Shown: positions 1 to 10,800 of the stretch, piece after piece
Position numbering within the stretch: position 1 is the first letter of the stretch
Layout of the letters: each line of letters begins with the position of its first letter
NCBI GenBank assembly: GCA_024696635.1
Contig: JAILGP010000120.1
Location: 1 to 39,473 of the forward strand
Length of the DNA: 39,473 nt
Direction of reading: 5' to 3'
Source: Eubacterium sp.
GTDB taxonomy: Bacteria > Bacillota > Clostridia > Lachnospirales > Lachnospiraceae
The notes under the pieces: generated by a model
What the model saw: the letters and a program-made list of their open reading frames with translations, nothing else
What the model was told of the DNA's origin: nothing
The model's database searches: none
Program-made: the position numbers and the translations under genes

Positions 1-1
1 C

Positions 2-82
2 TCTACATATTTTCCTACAGATGATAATGATTACTTCCAGAAGTCGTTTGATTTCTTTTCAAGTCATGGAATCAAAGTATAA
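2..82 (+). CDS. C-terminal end of an unidentified protein, truncated by the window edge
   Basis: Open frame from base 2 reads ...STYFPTDDNDYFQKSFDFFSSHGIKV* with TAA at 80-82, followed by a terminator hairpin at 173-206. Confidence 0.55.
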   Translation, partial: STYFPTDDNDYFQKSFDFFSSHGIKV

Positions 83-151
83 TAAATATTAATTGATAAA
101 TATTAATTTATAAATATTAATTTATAAATATTAATTTATAAAAATAAATTT
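82..151. repeat. 14-bp tandem repeat (ATAAATATTAATTT), about 4 units plus a degenerate fifth
   Basis: ATAAATATTAATTG at 82-95, ATAAATATTAATTT at 96-109, 110-123 and 124-137, then ATAAAAATAAATTT at 138-151. Confidence 0.9.
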
Positions 152-172
152 AAAAAATATATAAACAATAAA

Positions 173-206
173 AACCGGATTACTTAATTGTAAGCCGGTT
201 TTTTAT
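173..206. terminator. Bidirectional intrinsic terminator
   Basis: AACCGG..TTAC-ttaatt-GTAA..CCGGTTTTTT with A-rich 5' and T-rich 3' flanks, between convergent genes. Confidence 0.8.
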
Positions 207-230
207 ATGTATTATTTATTATTCATATTA

Positions 231-1295
231 TTATAAAGCGACAGAATCGATAATATCAGTAATTGCAGTAACTGCATCCTGTATTTGACTTTGTTCCATA
301 GTCTGAATATATTTATCCTTGTCATCAGATACCTTCTTTACAGCAGCCAGTAGACTGGCATTTGTAACATCCTCTTCCTGAATTACATAGCTGTAGCCAC
401 TTTTTTCAAAGGACTCGGCATTTAATATCTGGTCGCCACGACTAGCCCGTTTTGAAAGAGGTATAAGAATATTAGGTTTTCTGAGAGCAAGTAGCTCGCA
501 AATTGCATTTGCACCTGCACGGGATATTACTATATCTGCAAGGGCGAACATATCTGTGAGCTGGTCCTTGACATATTCGTATTGAACATATCCTTCACGA
601 CCATTTAATGTGGAATCTGTTTTGTCTTTACCACATATATGGATAATATTATATTCCTTAAGAAGAGAGTCCAGGCAATTTCTTACGGCATTATTAACTG
701 CTACGCTGCCTGTGCTTCCTCCAATTACCAGGATGGTTGGACGCTTTTGGGTGAATCCACAGTAGTCAAAGGCTTTTTGGGCATCACCTGAAAAAAGCTC
801 CTTTCTTATAGGACTTCCGGTTACTATTGCGCGGCCCCCTTCAAACATATCTCTGGTTTCAGGAAAATTGCAGCATATCTTTGTTGCCCTTGGAAGAGCA
901 ATTTTATTAGCAAGTCCAGGCGTCATATCGGATTCATGGATAACTATAGGTATATGTTTAGCTGCAGCTGCCATTACTACTGGAACTGTAACAAAACCAC
1001 CCTTTGAGAAGATTACATCAGGTTTGAGTTTTCCCAGCAGGACCCTTGATTCATCAAAACCCTTCATTACTCTGATAGGGTCAGACAAGTTTTTTAAGGA
1101 CATATATCTTCTAAGTTTTCCAGAGGATATTCCATAATAAGGAATACCCAGCTCTTCTATAAGTTTCTTCTCAATACCATTATAGGTTCCTATATAGCTT
1201 ATTTCATAGCCCATTTCCTGTAGTCTTGGCATGATTGCGATATTTGGAGTAACATGACCGGCGGTACCTCCTCCGGTTAATACTATTTTTTTCAT
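231..1295 (-). CDS. murG: UDP-N-acetylglucosamine--N-acetylmuramyl-(pentapeptide) pyrophosphoryl-undecaprenol N-acetylglucosamine transferase
   Basis: 354 aa; N-terminal VLTGGGTAGHVTPN, plus VIHESDMTPGLANKIA, GGSTGSVAVN and SRAGANAICELLALRKPNILIPL, all typical of MurG. Confidence 0.95.
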   Translation of the reverse strand: MKKIVLTGGGTAGHVTPNIAIMPRLQEMGYEISYIGTYNGIEKKLIEELGIPYYGISSGKLRRYMSLKNLSDPIRVMKGFDESRVLLGKLKPDVIFSKGGFVTVPVVMAAAAKHIPIVIHESDMTPGLANKIALPRATKICCNFPETRDMFEGGRAIVTGSPIRKELFSGDAQKAFDYCGFTQKRPTILVIGGSTGSVAVNNAVRNCLDSLLKEYNIIHICGKDKTDSTLNGREGYVQYEYVKDQLTDMFALADIVISRAGANAICELLALRKPNILIPLSKRASRGDQILNAESFEKSGYSYVIQEEDVTNASLLAAVKKVSDDKDKYIQTMEQSQIQDAVTAITDIIDSVAL

Positions 1296-1406
1296 AACTT
1301 TATCCTTAGTTTTTATTTAGAATATATAGTTGCAGATGTCTTTATACCATAAAACCTGCCTGTACTGCAAGTTTTTCTATATAAATATTAATTATCTGAG
1401 GTGAAA

Positions 1407-2879
1407 TCAGACTACAAGACTCTCTTTTATTCCACTATGCATTTCATATATATGAAGAGAACGGCATTCATTTACAATATAGTTATGCTCATTCATTTCA
1501 GGAAATATACGGGAGCTAAAAACCGCATCTCCATCATTTACAAATATCTCAATAGAGGAATTATCTATAAATATTCTGAGGCTGGTAAGACCATGTTCCA
1601 AAATCCTGCTTCTTACTTCGCCTATTTCCTGGTTGAATCTATTGGTCATACCGGAACGGTCCATGGTAAAAACTTGCGTTTTGTCATTATAATCTATTAA
1701 TATTCCGCCGCTTCCATCACCTTTACAACAAAGCCTCATATTAAAGTCCTGAGGGTAGGTGGCAATCAATATTTCTGTAGCTGCAGGAAGTATACCTAAA
1801 CCTGGATTGATACGGTTTCCCCTGAGACTCAGTATTTGGGGAAGGGGTCTTTGTATAAGTCTTTTATGTCTTATGGTGAGTTCCCTTGGAAGAGTCAGGC
1901 ATCCAGACCATTCCTCTTGGTCAGTAGGGTAGGTCCCTCCTGGAAGTCCCATCCATGCTATTAGTATAGCCTTTGAGTCATCATCCAGATTGGCTGCACA
2001 TTGGGCAGCATAGGAATCAAAACCAAAATCCAACAGGCCAAATGTACCTTCTGGTGTAAATGTTAAGGTATTAAAGTCCATGCTTCCTATTAAGTAACCG
2101 TTATGATTTGTTCCCTGTCCATGGTCTTCCAGATGAAGATTCTGTGGACAGAATATAAGTACATCCTGATTACTTATACGCTCCAGAGAAGGACATTCCC
2201 ACATGGAACCAAAATCCTCGTAGCCGGGAACCTTGAGCTGTCCCTTAAAATGCCATCCTGAATTATGCTTTTCTGATTCATATACCAGTATACAACCCTT
2301 TAGGTCCTTGGTTTGTCCACCCATTAATATATAGTATTTGTTTGTATTATGATCAAATAATATTTTAGGATCTCTTTGCTCTCTTGTGTACTCAGGATTG
2401 GGACCAAAGAGTGGAGCGGAGAATTTTTGAGACCTGCCATCCTCCTTTAATTTTGCTATACAGGTGGATGCCATCATATCTGTAGTCTGGTCTCCATGTA
2501 TGCCTGTGTAATATAGATAGATATCATCATCCTTAACTAAAGCAGAGCCTGAGAATACGCCCCTGTTATCGAAATAAGTATTAGGCCTTAAAAAGACACC
2601 CTTATTTTTCCAGGTAATTAGATCATCAGACGAAATCTGATACCAGTGCTTCATTCCGTGAAATGCTCCCCATGGACACCATTGATAAAAGAGATGCCAT
2701 TTGCCCTTTTGGTAAACAAAGCCGTTAGGATCATTTAAAAGTCCAGAAACAGGTTGTATATGATAGGTCTGTCTATAGGCAGAGGATAGGGCTTTTTCAT
2801 GAAGCTTTTTTATTTCCTCAGGAGATTTAAGTATTCTATATTCGCTTTTATATTCCTTTGTATTAATGGATTTCTTCAT
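1407..2879 (-). CDS. GH32 sucrose-6-phosphate hydrolase / beta-fructofuranosidase
   Basis: 490 aa; HIQPVSGLLNDPNGFVYQKGKWHLFYQ (GH32 NDPNG), REQRDPKILF (RDP) and WECPSL (EC) motifs. Confidence 0.93.
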   Translation of the reverse strand: MKKSINTKEYKSEYRILKSPEEIKKLHEKALSSAYRQTYHIQPVSGLLNDPNGFVYQKGKWHLFYQWCPWGAFHGMKHWYQISSDDLITWKNKGVFLRPNTYFDNRGVFSGSALVKDDDIYLYYTGIHGDQTTDMMASTCIAKLKEDGRSQKFSAPLFGPNPEYTREQRDPKILFDHNTNKYYILMGGQTKDLKGCILVYESEKHNSGWHFKGQLKVPGYEDFGSMWECPSLERISNQDVLIFCPQNLHLEDHGQGTNHNGYLIGSMDFNTLTFTPEGTFGLLDFGFDSYAAQCAANLDDDSKAILIAWMGLPGGTYPTDQEEWSGCLTLPRELTIRHKRLIQRPLPQILSLRGNRINPGLGILPAATEILIATYPQDFNMRLCCKGDGSGGILIDYNDKTQVFTMDRSGMTNRFNQEIGEVRSRILEHGLTSLRIFIDNSSIEIFVNDGDAVFSSRIFPEMNEHNYIVNECRSLHIYEMHSGIKESLVV

Positions 2880-3283
2880 AAGAACTGACCTCCCTTTTAT
2901 ACGGGTAAAAGAATTACCATATTTACAAAATTATAATCAGTATAAAACGTAGCTTATATTTTATCATATTTATATATATTCTGATAGATAAAAAGGACAA
3001 AAAGGGTAAGAATAATCAGTGACCTTAAGAAATAATGTCGGCATAATAAAGCTTGATTAAAGTGGTTAAATGGACAAAATTTACCATAAATAACATTTGT
3101 TTTTTAACATAATTATAATGCCAGGATATTATTTTTAACTTTAATAATAACTTGATATATGGTAATATGATTGTATCTGTGCGAATGATTAGGTTCGCTT
3201 GATAAAGGGTGATAAAAACACGAATTTACACCATTATTTTATCTTTAAAATATAATCGTACATGAAAACAGGGAGGTACAACA

Positions 3284-5008
3284 ATGAGTGATTACATGAA
3301 GACTTTTGAAAAATGGCTTACAGACCCTTATTTTGATGCTGATACAAGAGCAGAGCTTGAAGCTATAAAGGGCGATGACAAGGAAATAGAGGATAGATTT
3401 TATAGAAGTCTTGAATTTGGTACTGGTGGACTTAGAGGTGTAAGAGGTGCAGGTACAAACCGCATGAACATTTACACAGTTCGTCAGGCTACACAGGGAC
3501 TCGCTAATTATATTGTAGCTCATAATGGTCAGAATATGGGAGTTGCTATAGCTCATGATTCAAGAATTATGTCTCCAGAGTTTGCCAGAGAGGCAGCAAA
3601 GTGTCTTAATGCCAATGGAATCAAGACATATTTGTTTGAGTCTCTTCGTCCAACTCCTGAGCTTTCTTATGCAGTAAGACAGTTCGGATGTATAGCGGGT
3701 ATTGTTGTAACAGCCAGCCATAACCCAAGAGAGTATAATGGATATAAGGTTTATTGGGAGGATGGAGCACAGGTTACACCTCCTCATGATACAGGTATTA
3801 TGGCTGAGGTTGCTAAGGTTGTTGATTTCTCACAGGTTAAGACTATGGATGAGGATGATGCAAGAGCAGCTGGTCTTTTCCAGGTGATTGGTACAGATTT
3901 TGATGATAAGTATGTTGCTGAGGTTAAGGCTCAGAGTATCCATCCTGAAATCATTCCTGAGATGGCTAAGGATATTAAGATTGTTTATACACCACTTCAT
4001 GGAACTGGAAATGTTAATGTACGCCGTGTTCTTAGAGAACTTGGATTTACACAGGTTTATGTTGAGCCACAGCAGAAGATTCCTGATGGATCATTCCCAA
4101 CTGTTGCATATCCTAACCCGGAAGATCCTAAGGCTTGGGAGCTGGCACTTAAGCTTGCTAAGGACGTTGATGCTGATATAGTTCTTGCAACTGATCCAGA
4201 TGCTGATAGACTTGGTGTTTACGCTAAGGATACAAAGACAGGTGAATATAAGAGTTTTACAGGAAATATGTCAGGTATGCTTATTGCTGACTATATCTTT
4301 AGAGAGAAACAGGCTACAGGAACTCTTCCAGAGAATCCTGCACTTGTAACCACAATCGTTACAACTGATATGACAAAGCCTATAGCAGAGCATTATGGTG
4401 CAAGACTTGTAGAAGTGCTTACAGGCTTCAAATATATTGGTGAGCAGATTAAGATTTTCCAGGCAACAGGCTGCAATAATTATGTATTCGGTCTTGAAGA
4501 GTCCTATGGATGTCTTGCAGGAACATATGCAAGAGATAAGGATTCAATCGTTGCAGTTATGATGCTTTGTGAGGTTGCTGCATTCTGCAAGAAGCAGGGT
4601 AAGACACTTGTTGATGCTATGGAAGATCTTTATCAGAAGTATGGCTACTACAAGGAAGGACTTGCAACACTTGAGCTTAAGGGAATTGATGGAGCAGCTG
4701 AGATTCAGAAGAAGATGGAGAAATTCCGTAATGATCCTCCTAAGACACTTGGTGGCTTCAAGGTTCTTGCATCACGTGACTACAAGGCTGATGAAAGAGT
4801 TGATTTTGTAACAGGAGAGAAGACTGCTACAGGACTTCCTTCTTCAAATGTTCTTTATTATGAGCTTGAGGACAATGCATGGTGCTGTGTAAGACCTTCA
4901 GGTACAGAGCCAAAGATTAAGTTCTACTTTGGTGTTAAGGGTTCAGATATGGCTGATTCAGAGGCTAAGCTTGCTAAGCTTCGTCAGGATATGCTGAGTG
5001 AACAGTAA
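3284..5008 (+). CDS. Phospho-sugar mutase (phosphoglucomutase/phosphomannomutase family)
   Basis: 574 aa; GTGGLRGVRGAGTNRMN, TASHNPREYNGYKVYW (phosphoserine loop), DPDADRLGV, GLEESYG and RPSGTEPKIKFYF; SD ggaggt upstream. Confidence 0.95.
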   Translation: MSDYMKTFEKWLTDPYFDADTRAELEAIKGDDKEIEDRFYRSLEFGTGGLRGVRGAGTNRMNIYTVRQATQGLANYIVAHNGQNMGVAIAHDSRIMSPEFAREAAKCLNANGIKTYLFESLRPTPELSYAVRQFGCIAGIVVTASHNPREYNGYKVYWEDGAQVTPPHDTGIMAEVAKVVDFSQVKTMDEDDARAAGLFQVIGTDFDDKYVAEVKAQSIHPEIIPEMAKDIKIVYTPLHGTGNVNVRRVLRELGFTQVYVEPQQKIPDGSFPTVAYPNPEDPKAWELALKLAKDVDADIVLATDPDADRLGVYAKDTKTGEYKSFTGNMSGMLIADYIFREKQATGTLPENPALVTTIVTTDMTKPIAEHYGARLVEVLTGFKYIGEQIKIFQATGCNNYVFGLEESYGCLAGTYARDKDSIVAVMMLCEVAAFCKKQGKTLVDAMEDLYQKYGYYKEGLATLELKGIDGAAEIQKKMEKFRNDPPKTLGGFKVLASRDYKADERVDFVTGEKTATGLPSSNVLYYELEDNAWCCVRPSGTEPKIKFYFGVKGSDMADSEAKLAKLRQDMLSEQ

Positions 5009-5093
5009 ATATAAAATAAATTTTAAATAGTTTCCTTTAAAGGCTTTGGGTATTACGTATTATTTTTAGTTATTAGATTTTTATTATAGGGTA

Positions 5094-5120
5094 TCCGGTT
5101 ATCTTCAAGAGATAACCGGA
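5094..5120 (+). terminator. Strong hairpin downstream of the phospho-sugar mutase
   Basis: Perfect 11-bp stem TCCGGTTATCT-tcaag-AGATAACCGGA. The 3' side is only moderately T-rich. Confidence 0.6.
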
Positions 5121-5224
5121 CCCTGATTATTTATTTTGAAAATAATGTTTAAAATATTTTGAAAATATTTTTGGGGATTATTATATAATGGGGGATCCTG
5201 ATTTAAATAATTCAGGGAAATATA

Positions 5225-7582
5225 ATGAATTTTCTTAAACAGCTAAGCTTAAAACGTTATTATGAAAATAAGGATGAGGTGGCAGCTAGAAATGTTATCG
5301 CGAGTAGTACATTTCTAATGGTTGGTACCCTTGTTGCGTTTGTAAATCTTATTTCTAACCTTTTTATAAGAAAGACTAATGGATATTTTCAAAGCATACT
5401 TCTTTTGGTCTATTTCATAATAATGATCATTCTCAGGAAAATTCTTATAAAAATCAATAAAAGAAACTCTACTCTTTTTATGTATATAGTTCAGATTCCC
5501 GTTATGATTTTTGGAATATTAATGGGAACATTATGGGATCCTGAATCGGAGACCATAACATTTTTCCTTTTGCTTGTCTGCATGCCTCTTTTTATTCTCG
5601 ACAATCCAGTAAGGCATCTTATATATATACTCAGCATGATGGGGATTTATATTATATGTGGTTTCCTATTTAAGGAACATGACGTATTTTTACTGGATCT
5701 GGTACATGCTCTCAGCTTCCTCATGGGTTCCATGTTTTCATCTCTTTTCGTTCTGGCTGAAAGATTTGATAATATTGAGAACTATACTAGAAGTGAGTAC
5801 AGGGCCCAGCATGATGTTCTTACAGGTCTTAAAAGCAGATACGCCCTTAAATTGGACGTTCAAAAGTATGTTGGTTCCAATGTATATGCTGCTCTTATCG
5901 ATGTAGATTATTTTCAATTATTTAACGATTTATATGGCCATACTATTGGTGAAGAGATAGTTATAAATCTGGCTCACAAAACTCAGGATATATTTGGTAA
6001 GGATATTGTATATCGTTTTGAAAGCGATGAGATACTTATCCTGAATAATACTGATGGTGAGGTACATTTCAGAGATAAACTTTCGGCTTTGATGAAGGAA
6101 TTTAGTCAGGTTACTATAAGAGACAGGGTACTTCATCCTACATGTACTATAGCATATGTCTATGGAACACCTGGGTCCAGGGATGCGATGAGTGACCTGG
6201 TAAGGCATACTGCTGTCAGAATGCTGGAGGCTAGAAATGAAGGCCGTGGTATTATCAGGGGTTACCCTTACGATGCTACAGCAAAGAGACAAACAGATAT
6301 TCTTGCTGAGGTTTCTATGGAAACCGGTGCATCTTTAACAGGAATGGATGAACTTACAGGACTTACTAATATGCAGTTCTTCCGTATAAGGGTTGATGAA
6401 CTCTTGGGAAATATTATAGATATTTCGGAAAAGCCGGTTATTATATATTTCAATATTGGTAATTTCAAAGGCTACAATGAAATAAATGGATTTCTTAAAG
6501 GAGATAAGCTGCTTCAGGATATAGCAGATATACTCAGGGAAGAATTTTCAAATAGAATAATATCCAGATTTGCAGAGGACCATTTTGTTATTCTGGATTA
6601 TAAGAATGAAGTTGAGGATAAATTAAATAGTGTTATTGTCAGAGTAAAACCTCTTTTTGGAAATGTTCAGATGAATCTTAAAGCGGGTATCAATGAATAT
6701 ACAAGAGGAGAGGATATAGGTCTTTCCTGTGATAAGGCAAAGCTTGCCTGTGACAGTATCAAGCATGATTATAATAAAGAATATGTTTTCTATGATGAAA
6801 GCATGGAATTAAAGAATAAGCTTGAACAGTATGTTATATCTCATGTTGATGAGGCTGCCCAGAAGGGTTATCTTAAGGTTTATTACCAGCCTATTATAGA
6901 TGTGAATACTGGTAAGATTATGGAACTTGAAGCTTTGGCAAGATGGGTGGATCCTATACATGGCTTCCTTTCCCCAGGGGATTTTATTCCGGTACTTGAG
7001 TCTGCCAGACTTATTCATAAAATAGACCGTTTTATAGCAGAGCAGGTGTGTAAGGATCAGGAGATACTGAGGCAGAAGGCAGGGCATGATGTACCTGTAT
7101 CAATAAATCTTTCGAGACTTGACTTTATGCTTACTGATATAGTAGGAGAGGTAAAGAGTCTGGTTGAAAGGTATAGGGTTCCAACTAAGAATATCCACAT
7201 AGAGGTAACAGAAAGTGCTCTTGAGGATGATACCCAGGAGCTTCTGGGAAGACTAAGAGAATTCAGAAATTCAGGCTTTGAGATATGGCTTGATGACTTT
7301 GGAAGTGGTTATTCATCACTTAATTCACTTCAGGACTTTAAGTTTGATGTAATCAAGATAGATATGAAGTTTATGAGAACTCTTGAATCAAAGGATGAAA
7401 CAAGTATTATAGTATCTTCGATTGCAGATATGGTCAGATGCCTTGGCCTTAAATCGCTTACTGAAGGAGTTGAGACAGAATATCAATATGAGTTTATTCG
7501 TGTGGCCCATATTAATATGGCTCAGGGCTTCTTATTCAGCAGGCCGGTGACGATAGACGAGCTTGATTTATCAGATAAGTAA
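5225..7582 (+). CDS. Membrane GGDEF-GGDEF-EAL protein; both GGDEF motifs degenerate, EAL motif intact (probable c-di-GMP phosphodiesterase)
   Basis: 785 aa; N-terminal TM helices; YRFESDEILIL and SRFAEDHFVIL at the two GGDEF positions; MELEALARW, EVTESA, LDDFGSGYSSL, IKIDMKFM and EGVETEYQ in the EAL domain. Confidence 0.9.
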   Translation: MNFLKQLSLKRYYENKDEVAARNVIASSTFLMVGTLVAFVNLISNLFIRKTNGYFQSILLLVYFIIMIILRKILIKINKRNSTLFMYIVQIPVMIFGILMGTLWDPESETITFFLLLVCMPLFILDNPVRHLIYILSMMGIYIICGFLFKEHDVFLLDLVHALSFLMGSMFSSLFVLAERFDNIENYTRSEYRAQHDVLTGLKSRYALKLDVQKYVGSNVYAALIDVDYFQLFNDLYGHTIGEEIVINLAHKTQDIFGKDIVYRFESDEILILNNTDGEVHFRDKLSALMKEFSQVTIRDRVLHPTCTIAYVYGTPGSRDAMSDLVRHTAVRMLEARNEGRGIIRGYPYDATAKRQTDILAEVSMETGASLTGMDELTGLTNMQFFRIRVDELLGNIIDISEKPVIIYFNIGNFKGYNEINGFLKGDKLLQDIADILREEFSNRIISRFAEDHFVILDYKNEVEDKLNSVIVRVKPLFGNVQMNLKAGINEYTRGEDIGLSCDKAKLACDSIKHDYNKEYVFYDESMELKNKLEQYVISHVDEAAQKGYLKVYYQPIIDVNTGKIMELEALARWVDPIHGFLSPGDFIPVLESARLIHKIDRFIAEQVCKDQEILRQKAGHDVPVSINLSRLDFMLTDIVGEVKSLVERYRVPTKNIHIEVTESALEDDTQELLGRLREFRNSGFEIWLDDFGSGYSSLNSLQDFKFDVIKIDMKFMRTLESKDETSIIVSSIADMVRCLGLKSLTEGVETEYQYEFIRVAHINMAQGFLFSRPVTIDELDLSDK

Positions 7583-7675
7583 AATTAAAGGCAGAATATG
7601 AATATAGATAGCAATAATTTGGGACTTTTAAGCATATATTATGCTTGAATCACCTTTACAAATGGCGTAGAATGT

Positions 7676-7710
7676 AAAGTCGGGTGTTTTAAACATCCGG
7701 CTTTTATTTT
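7676..7710 (+). terminator. Intrinsic terminator
   Basis: AAGTCGGgTGT-tttaa-ACAtCCGGCTTTTATTTT. Confidence 0.8.
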
Positions 7711-7805
7711 ATTCTAAAAATTTCTTTTAAGGACTAGGTTATAAGCTTTCAAAAATAATGACAAAAAGATATAAAAATATATTAGAAGGATAGCGAGGAA
7801 AAAAT

Positions 7806-10800
7806 ATGATATCCAAGTATAGTGTAAAGAGACCATATACAGTTTTTGTTGCAGTTGTGGCTGTTTTGGTAATCGGAGTTGTAGCTCTTATGAGAATGAC
7901 TGCAGATCTTCTGCCTAATATGAACCTGCCCTACGTTCTTATAATAACTACAGATATGGGTGCCAGCCCGGAAACTGTAGAAAAGGAGGTTACCGCACCT
8001 ATAGAAGCAGGTATGGCAACCACATCAAATCTAAAAAATATTCAATCAACCTCTAACAATTCATATTCCACAGTAATTCTTGAATATGAACAATCGGCTA
8101 ATATGGATGCCACCCTTATAGAAATTCAGCAGAGCCTGGATCAGATTAAGGGTAGTTTCCCTGATTCTGTAGGAACTCCTATAGTTATGCAGCTGGATCC
8201 TGACATGCTTCCAGTTATGGTTGCCGGTGTAAATGTTGAGGAAATGGACAGTATAGAGCTTACTGATTACGTAAATACTGATATCAAGCCTGCCCTTGAA
8301 AGTATAGAGGGTGTTGCATCTGTTTCAGTTTCAGGAGGTATTGAGGAAACTGTAAATGTAACTATGAATCAGGACAAGATAGATAAGCTGAATGACAAGA
8401 TCATGGCCGAGATAGATGAACAGTTTCAGGAGGCAAAGGATAAGCTCGCTGACAGTAAGGCTGATATAGAATCGGGACAGGATGCTGTAGATAGTGGTAA
8501 GACAACCCTTGCTGATACCATTGGTGAGAAGAAGAGTGAACTTCAGACCACACAGATAGAGCTTTATCAGACAGGGGAGGAGCTGAACGAGCAGCTTACT
8601 ACTTATCAGGAATCTTATGATTCATTAGGAACAACAATTGAAACAATGAATACAACCTATGATGGTGCAGTGACAATTGCCGAGTCTATAGCAAGTCTTG
8701 AGTCGGTAATATCTCTTTATGACCAGGGACTTCTGGATGATAATACATTTGCCGCATCAGCAGGTATGGATATAGCAACAGCTAAAGCTCAGAAGGCAAC
8801 TCTTGAAGCGCAGCTTGAGGCAATAAATACACAGCTTAAGGAGAATTCTTCTTCTCTTGCTGAGTACAATATAACAGTTGAAACCTATGAAGACCTTCCA
8901 ACTGCAGTAGCTGCATTAGAAGAAACAAGGGTTCAGCTGGCAACAGGTATAGAAAGTATAGAGGGTGGTATAGAAGAAGTAGAAACAGGTAAGACCACTG
9001 CTAAGGAAGCTATGGAAATCCTGGAGAAAAATGGTATCGAACAGTCAATTACCATGGCAGAAACCTCATCCACCCTTTCTCAGGGACTTGCCCAGATTGA
9101 AAGTGCAGAGGATACCATAGATTCTACAATTAAGACCACAAAGGAGTCGGCTGATCTTAATACGATTCTTTCCCTGGATACTCTGAATAATCTTTTGGTT
9201 GCACAGAATTTTGATATGCCTGCAGGCTATGCAAAGGGGCCGGAAGGCCAGTATCTGGTTAAGGTAGGAGACAGTATAGATGCAGTAGAAAACCTTGGGG
9301 ATACAGTTCTTATTGATCTAAATATGGATTCTGTAGGACTTATAAAGCTTTCTGATGTTGCAGATATAGAGAAAATAGATGATTCAGAATCAGTTTATGC
9401 AAGACTTAACGGAGAACCTGGTATGCTGGTTTCCTTTGAAAAGCAGACAGGTTATTCAACAGGTGATGTTACAGATTCTATTTTGAATAAGTTTGATAGC
9501 CTGGAAAAATCTGAGGAAGAAAATATACATTTTGCAGTTCTTATGAACCAGGGTGTATATATAGATATGATAATTAAGTCAATCCTTCAGAATATGATTC
9601 TGGGTGCGGCTCTTGCAGTACTTGTACTTATTGTATTTCTTCGTGACATAAGACCTACTATCATAATTGCCTGTGCTATACCTTTATCAGTTATATTTGC
9701 TGTAGTTCTTATGTACTTTACAAATATAACTCTGAATATTATTTCTATGTCAGGTCTTACTCTGGGTATAGGTATGTTGGTGGATAACTCCATCGTAGTT
9801 ATTGAAAATATATATCGTCTGAGAAGAGAAGGGGAATCTATAAAGAAGGCTGCAGTATATGGAGCAAGCCAGGTTGCAGGAGCTATTACAGCATCTACAC
9901 TTACAACCATGTGTGTATTCCTTCCTATAGTTTTTACTGATGGACTCACAAGACAGCTCTTTGTAGATATGGGCCTTACAATTGCATTTACTCTTTCAGC
10001 CTCCCTTTTAGTTGCCCTGACACTGGTTCCGGCTATGGCTCAGGGACTTCTGAAGAAGACAAAGGAAACAGAAAAGAAAGAGGAAAGCAGGTTTATGAGA
10101 GGCTATGGAAAGTTCCTTATGGGAGCAATGAAGTTTAAGCCTCTGGTATTCCTTATTATGATTCTTCTTATGGGAGCTTCAATTGCCCTTGCCATGTCCC
10201 GTGGAACTGAGTTTATGCCACAGATGCAGAGTGATCAGCTGACAGTTACCCTTTCTGTTCCAGAGGAGGAAACCAGAACCTTTGAGGAAATGACTTCTTA
10301 TTCAGATCAGCTTACAGAAAATCTTATGGGAATTTCTGAAATAGAAACCATAGGCTCCATGATTGGAAATGGATCAACCATGGGTGCTCTTTCTGGAGGA
10401 AGTGATAATTCAGTTACCATGTATATTCTTCTGGATGAGAACATAAAGGTATCAACTGATGATATAACCTCTAAAATTGAGAAGGCATCTGAAGATATTA
10501 ACTGTGATGTTACTGTAAGTGCCGAGATTATGGATATGCAGGCTATGACTGGAAGCGGCGTATCAGTTATGATAAAGGGTCGTAAGATGGAGACTCTGCA
10601 GAAGCTGGCCGCAGATGTTGCAGGAGTTCTTGAAGCTACAGAGGGAATTTCAGATGTAGATGATGGACTTAGTGATACAACCAAAACACTTAAGATTACT
10701 GTGGATAAGAAGAAGGCGGCTGATTATGGAATGACAGTTGCTCAGGTTTATTCACTGGTTGCTTCAAAGCTTGCTTCTACTAATTCAACGACAGCTATAG

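Noticed and set aside
7590-7805. Riboswitch upstream of the RND gene
   Set aside because: Contains a small hairpin and a clear terminator for the preceding gene but none of the conserved cores I know (e.g. c-di-GMP-I/II, guanidine, yybP).
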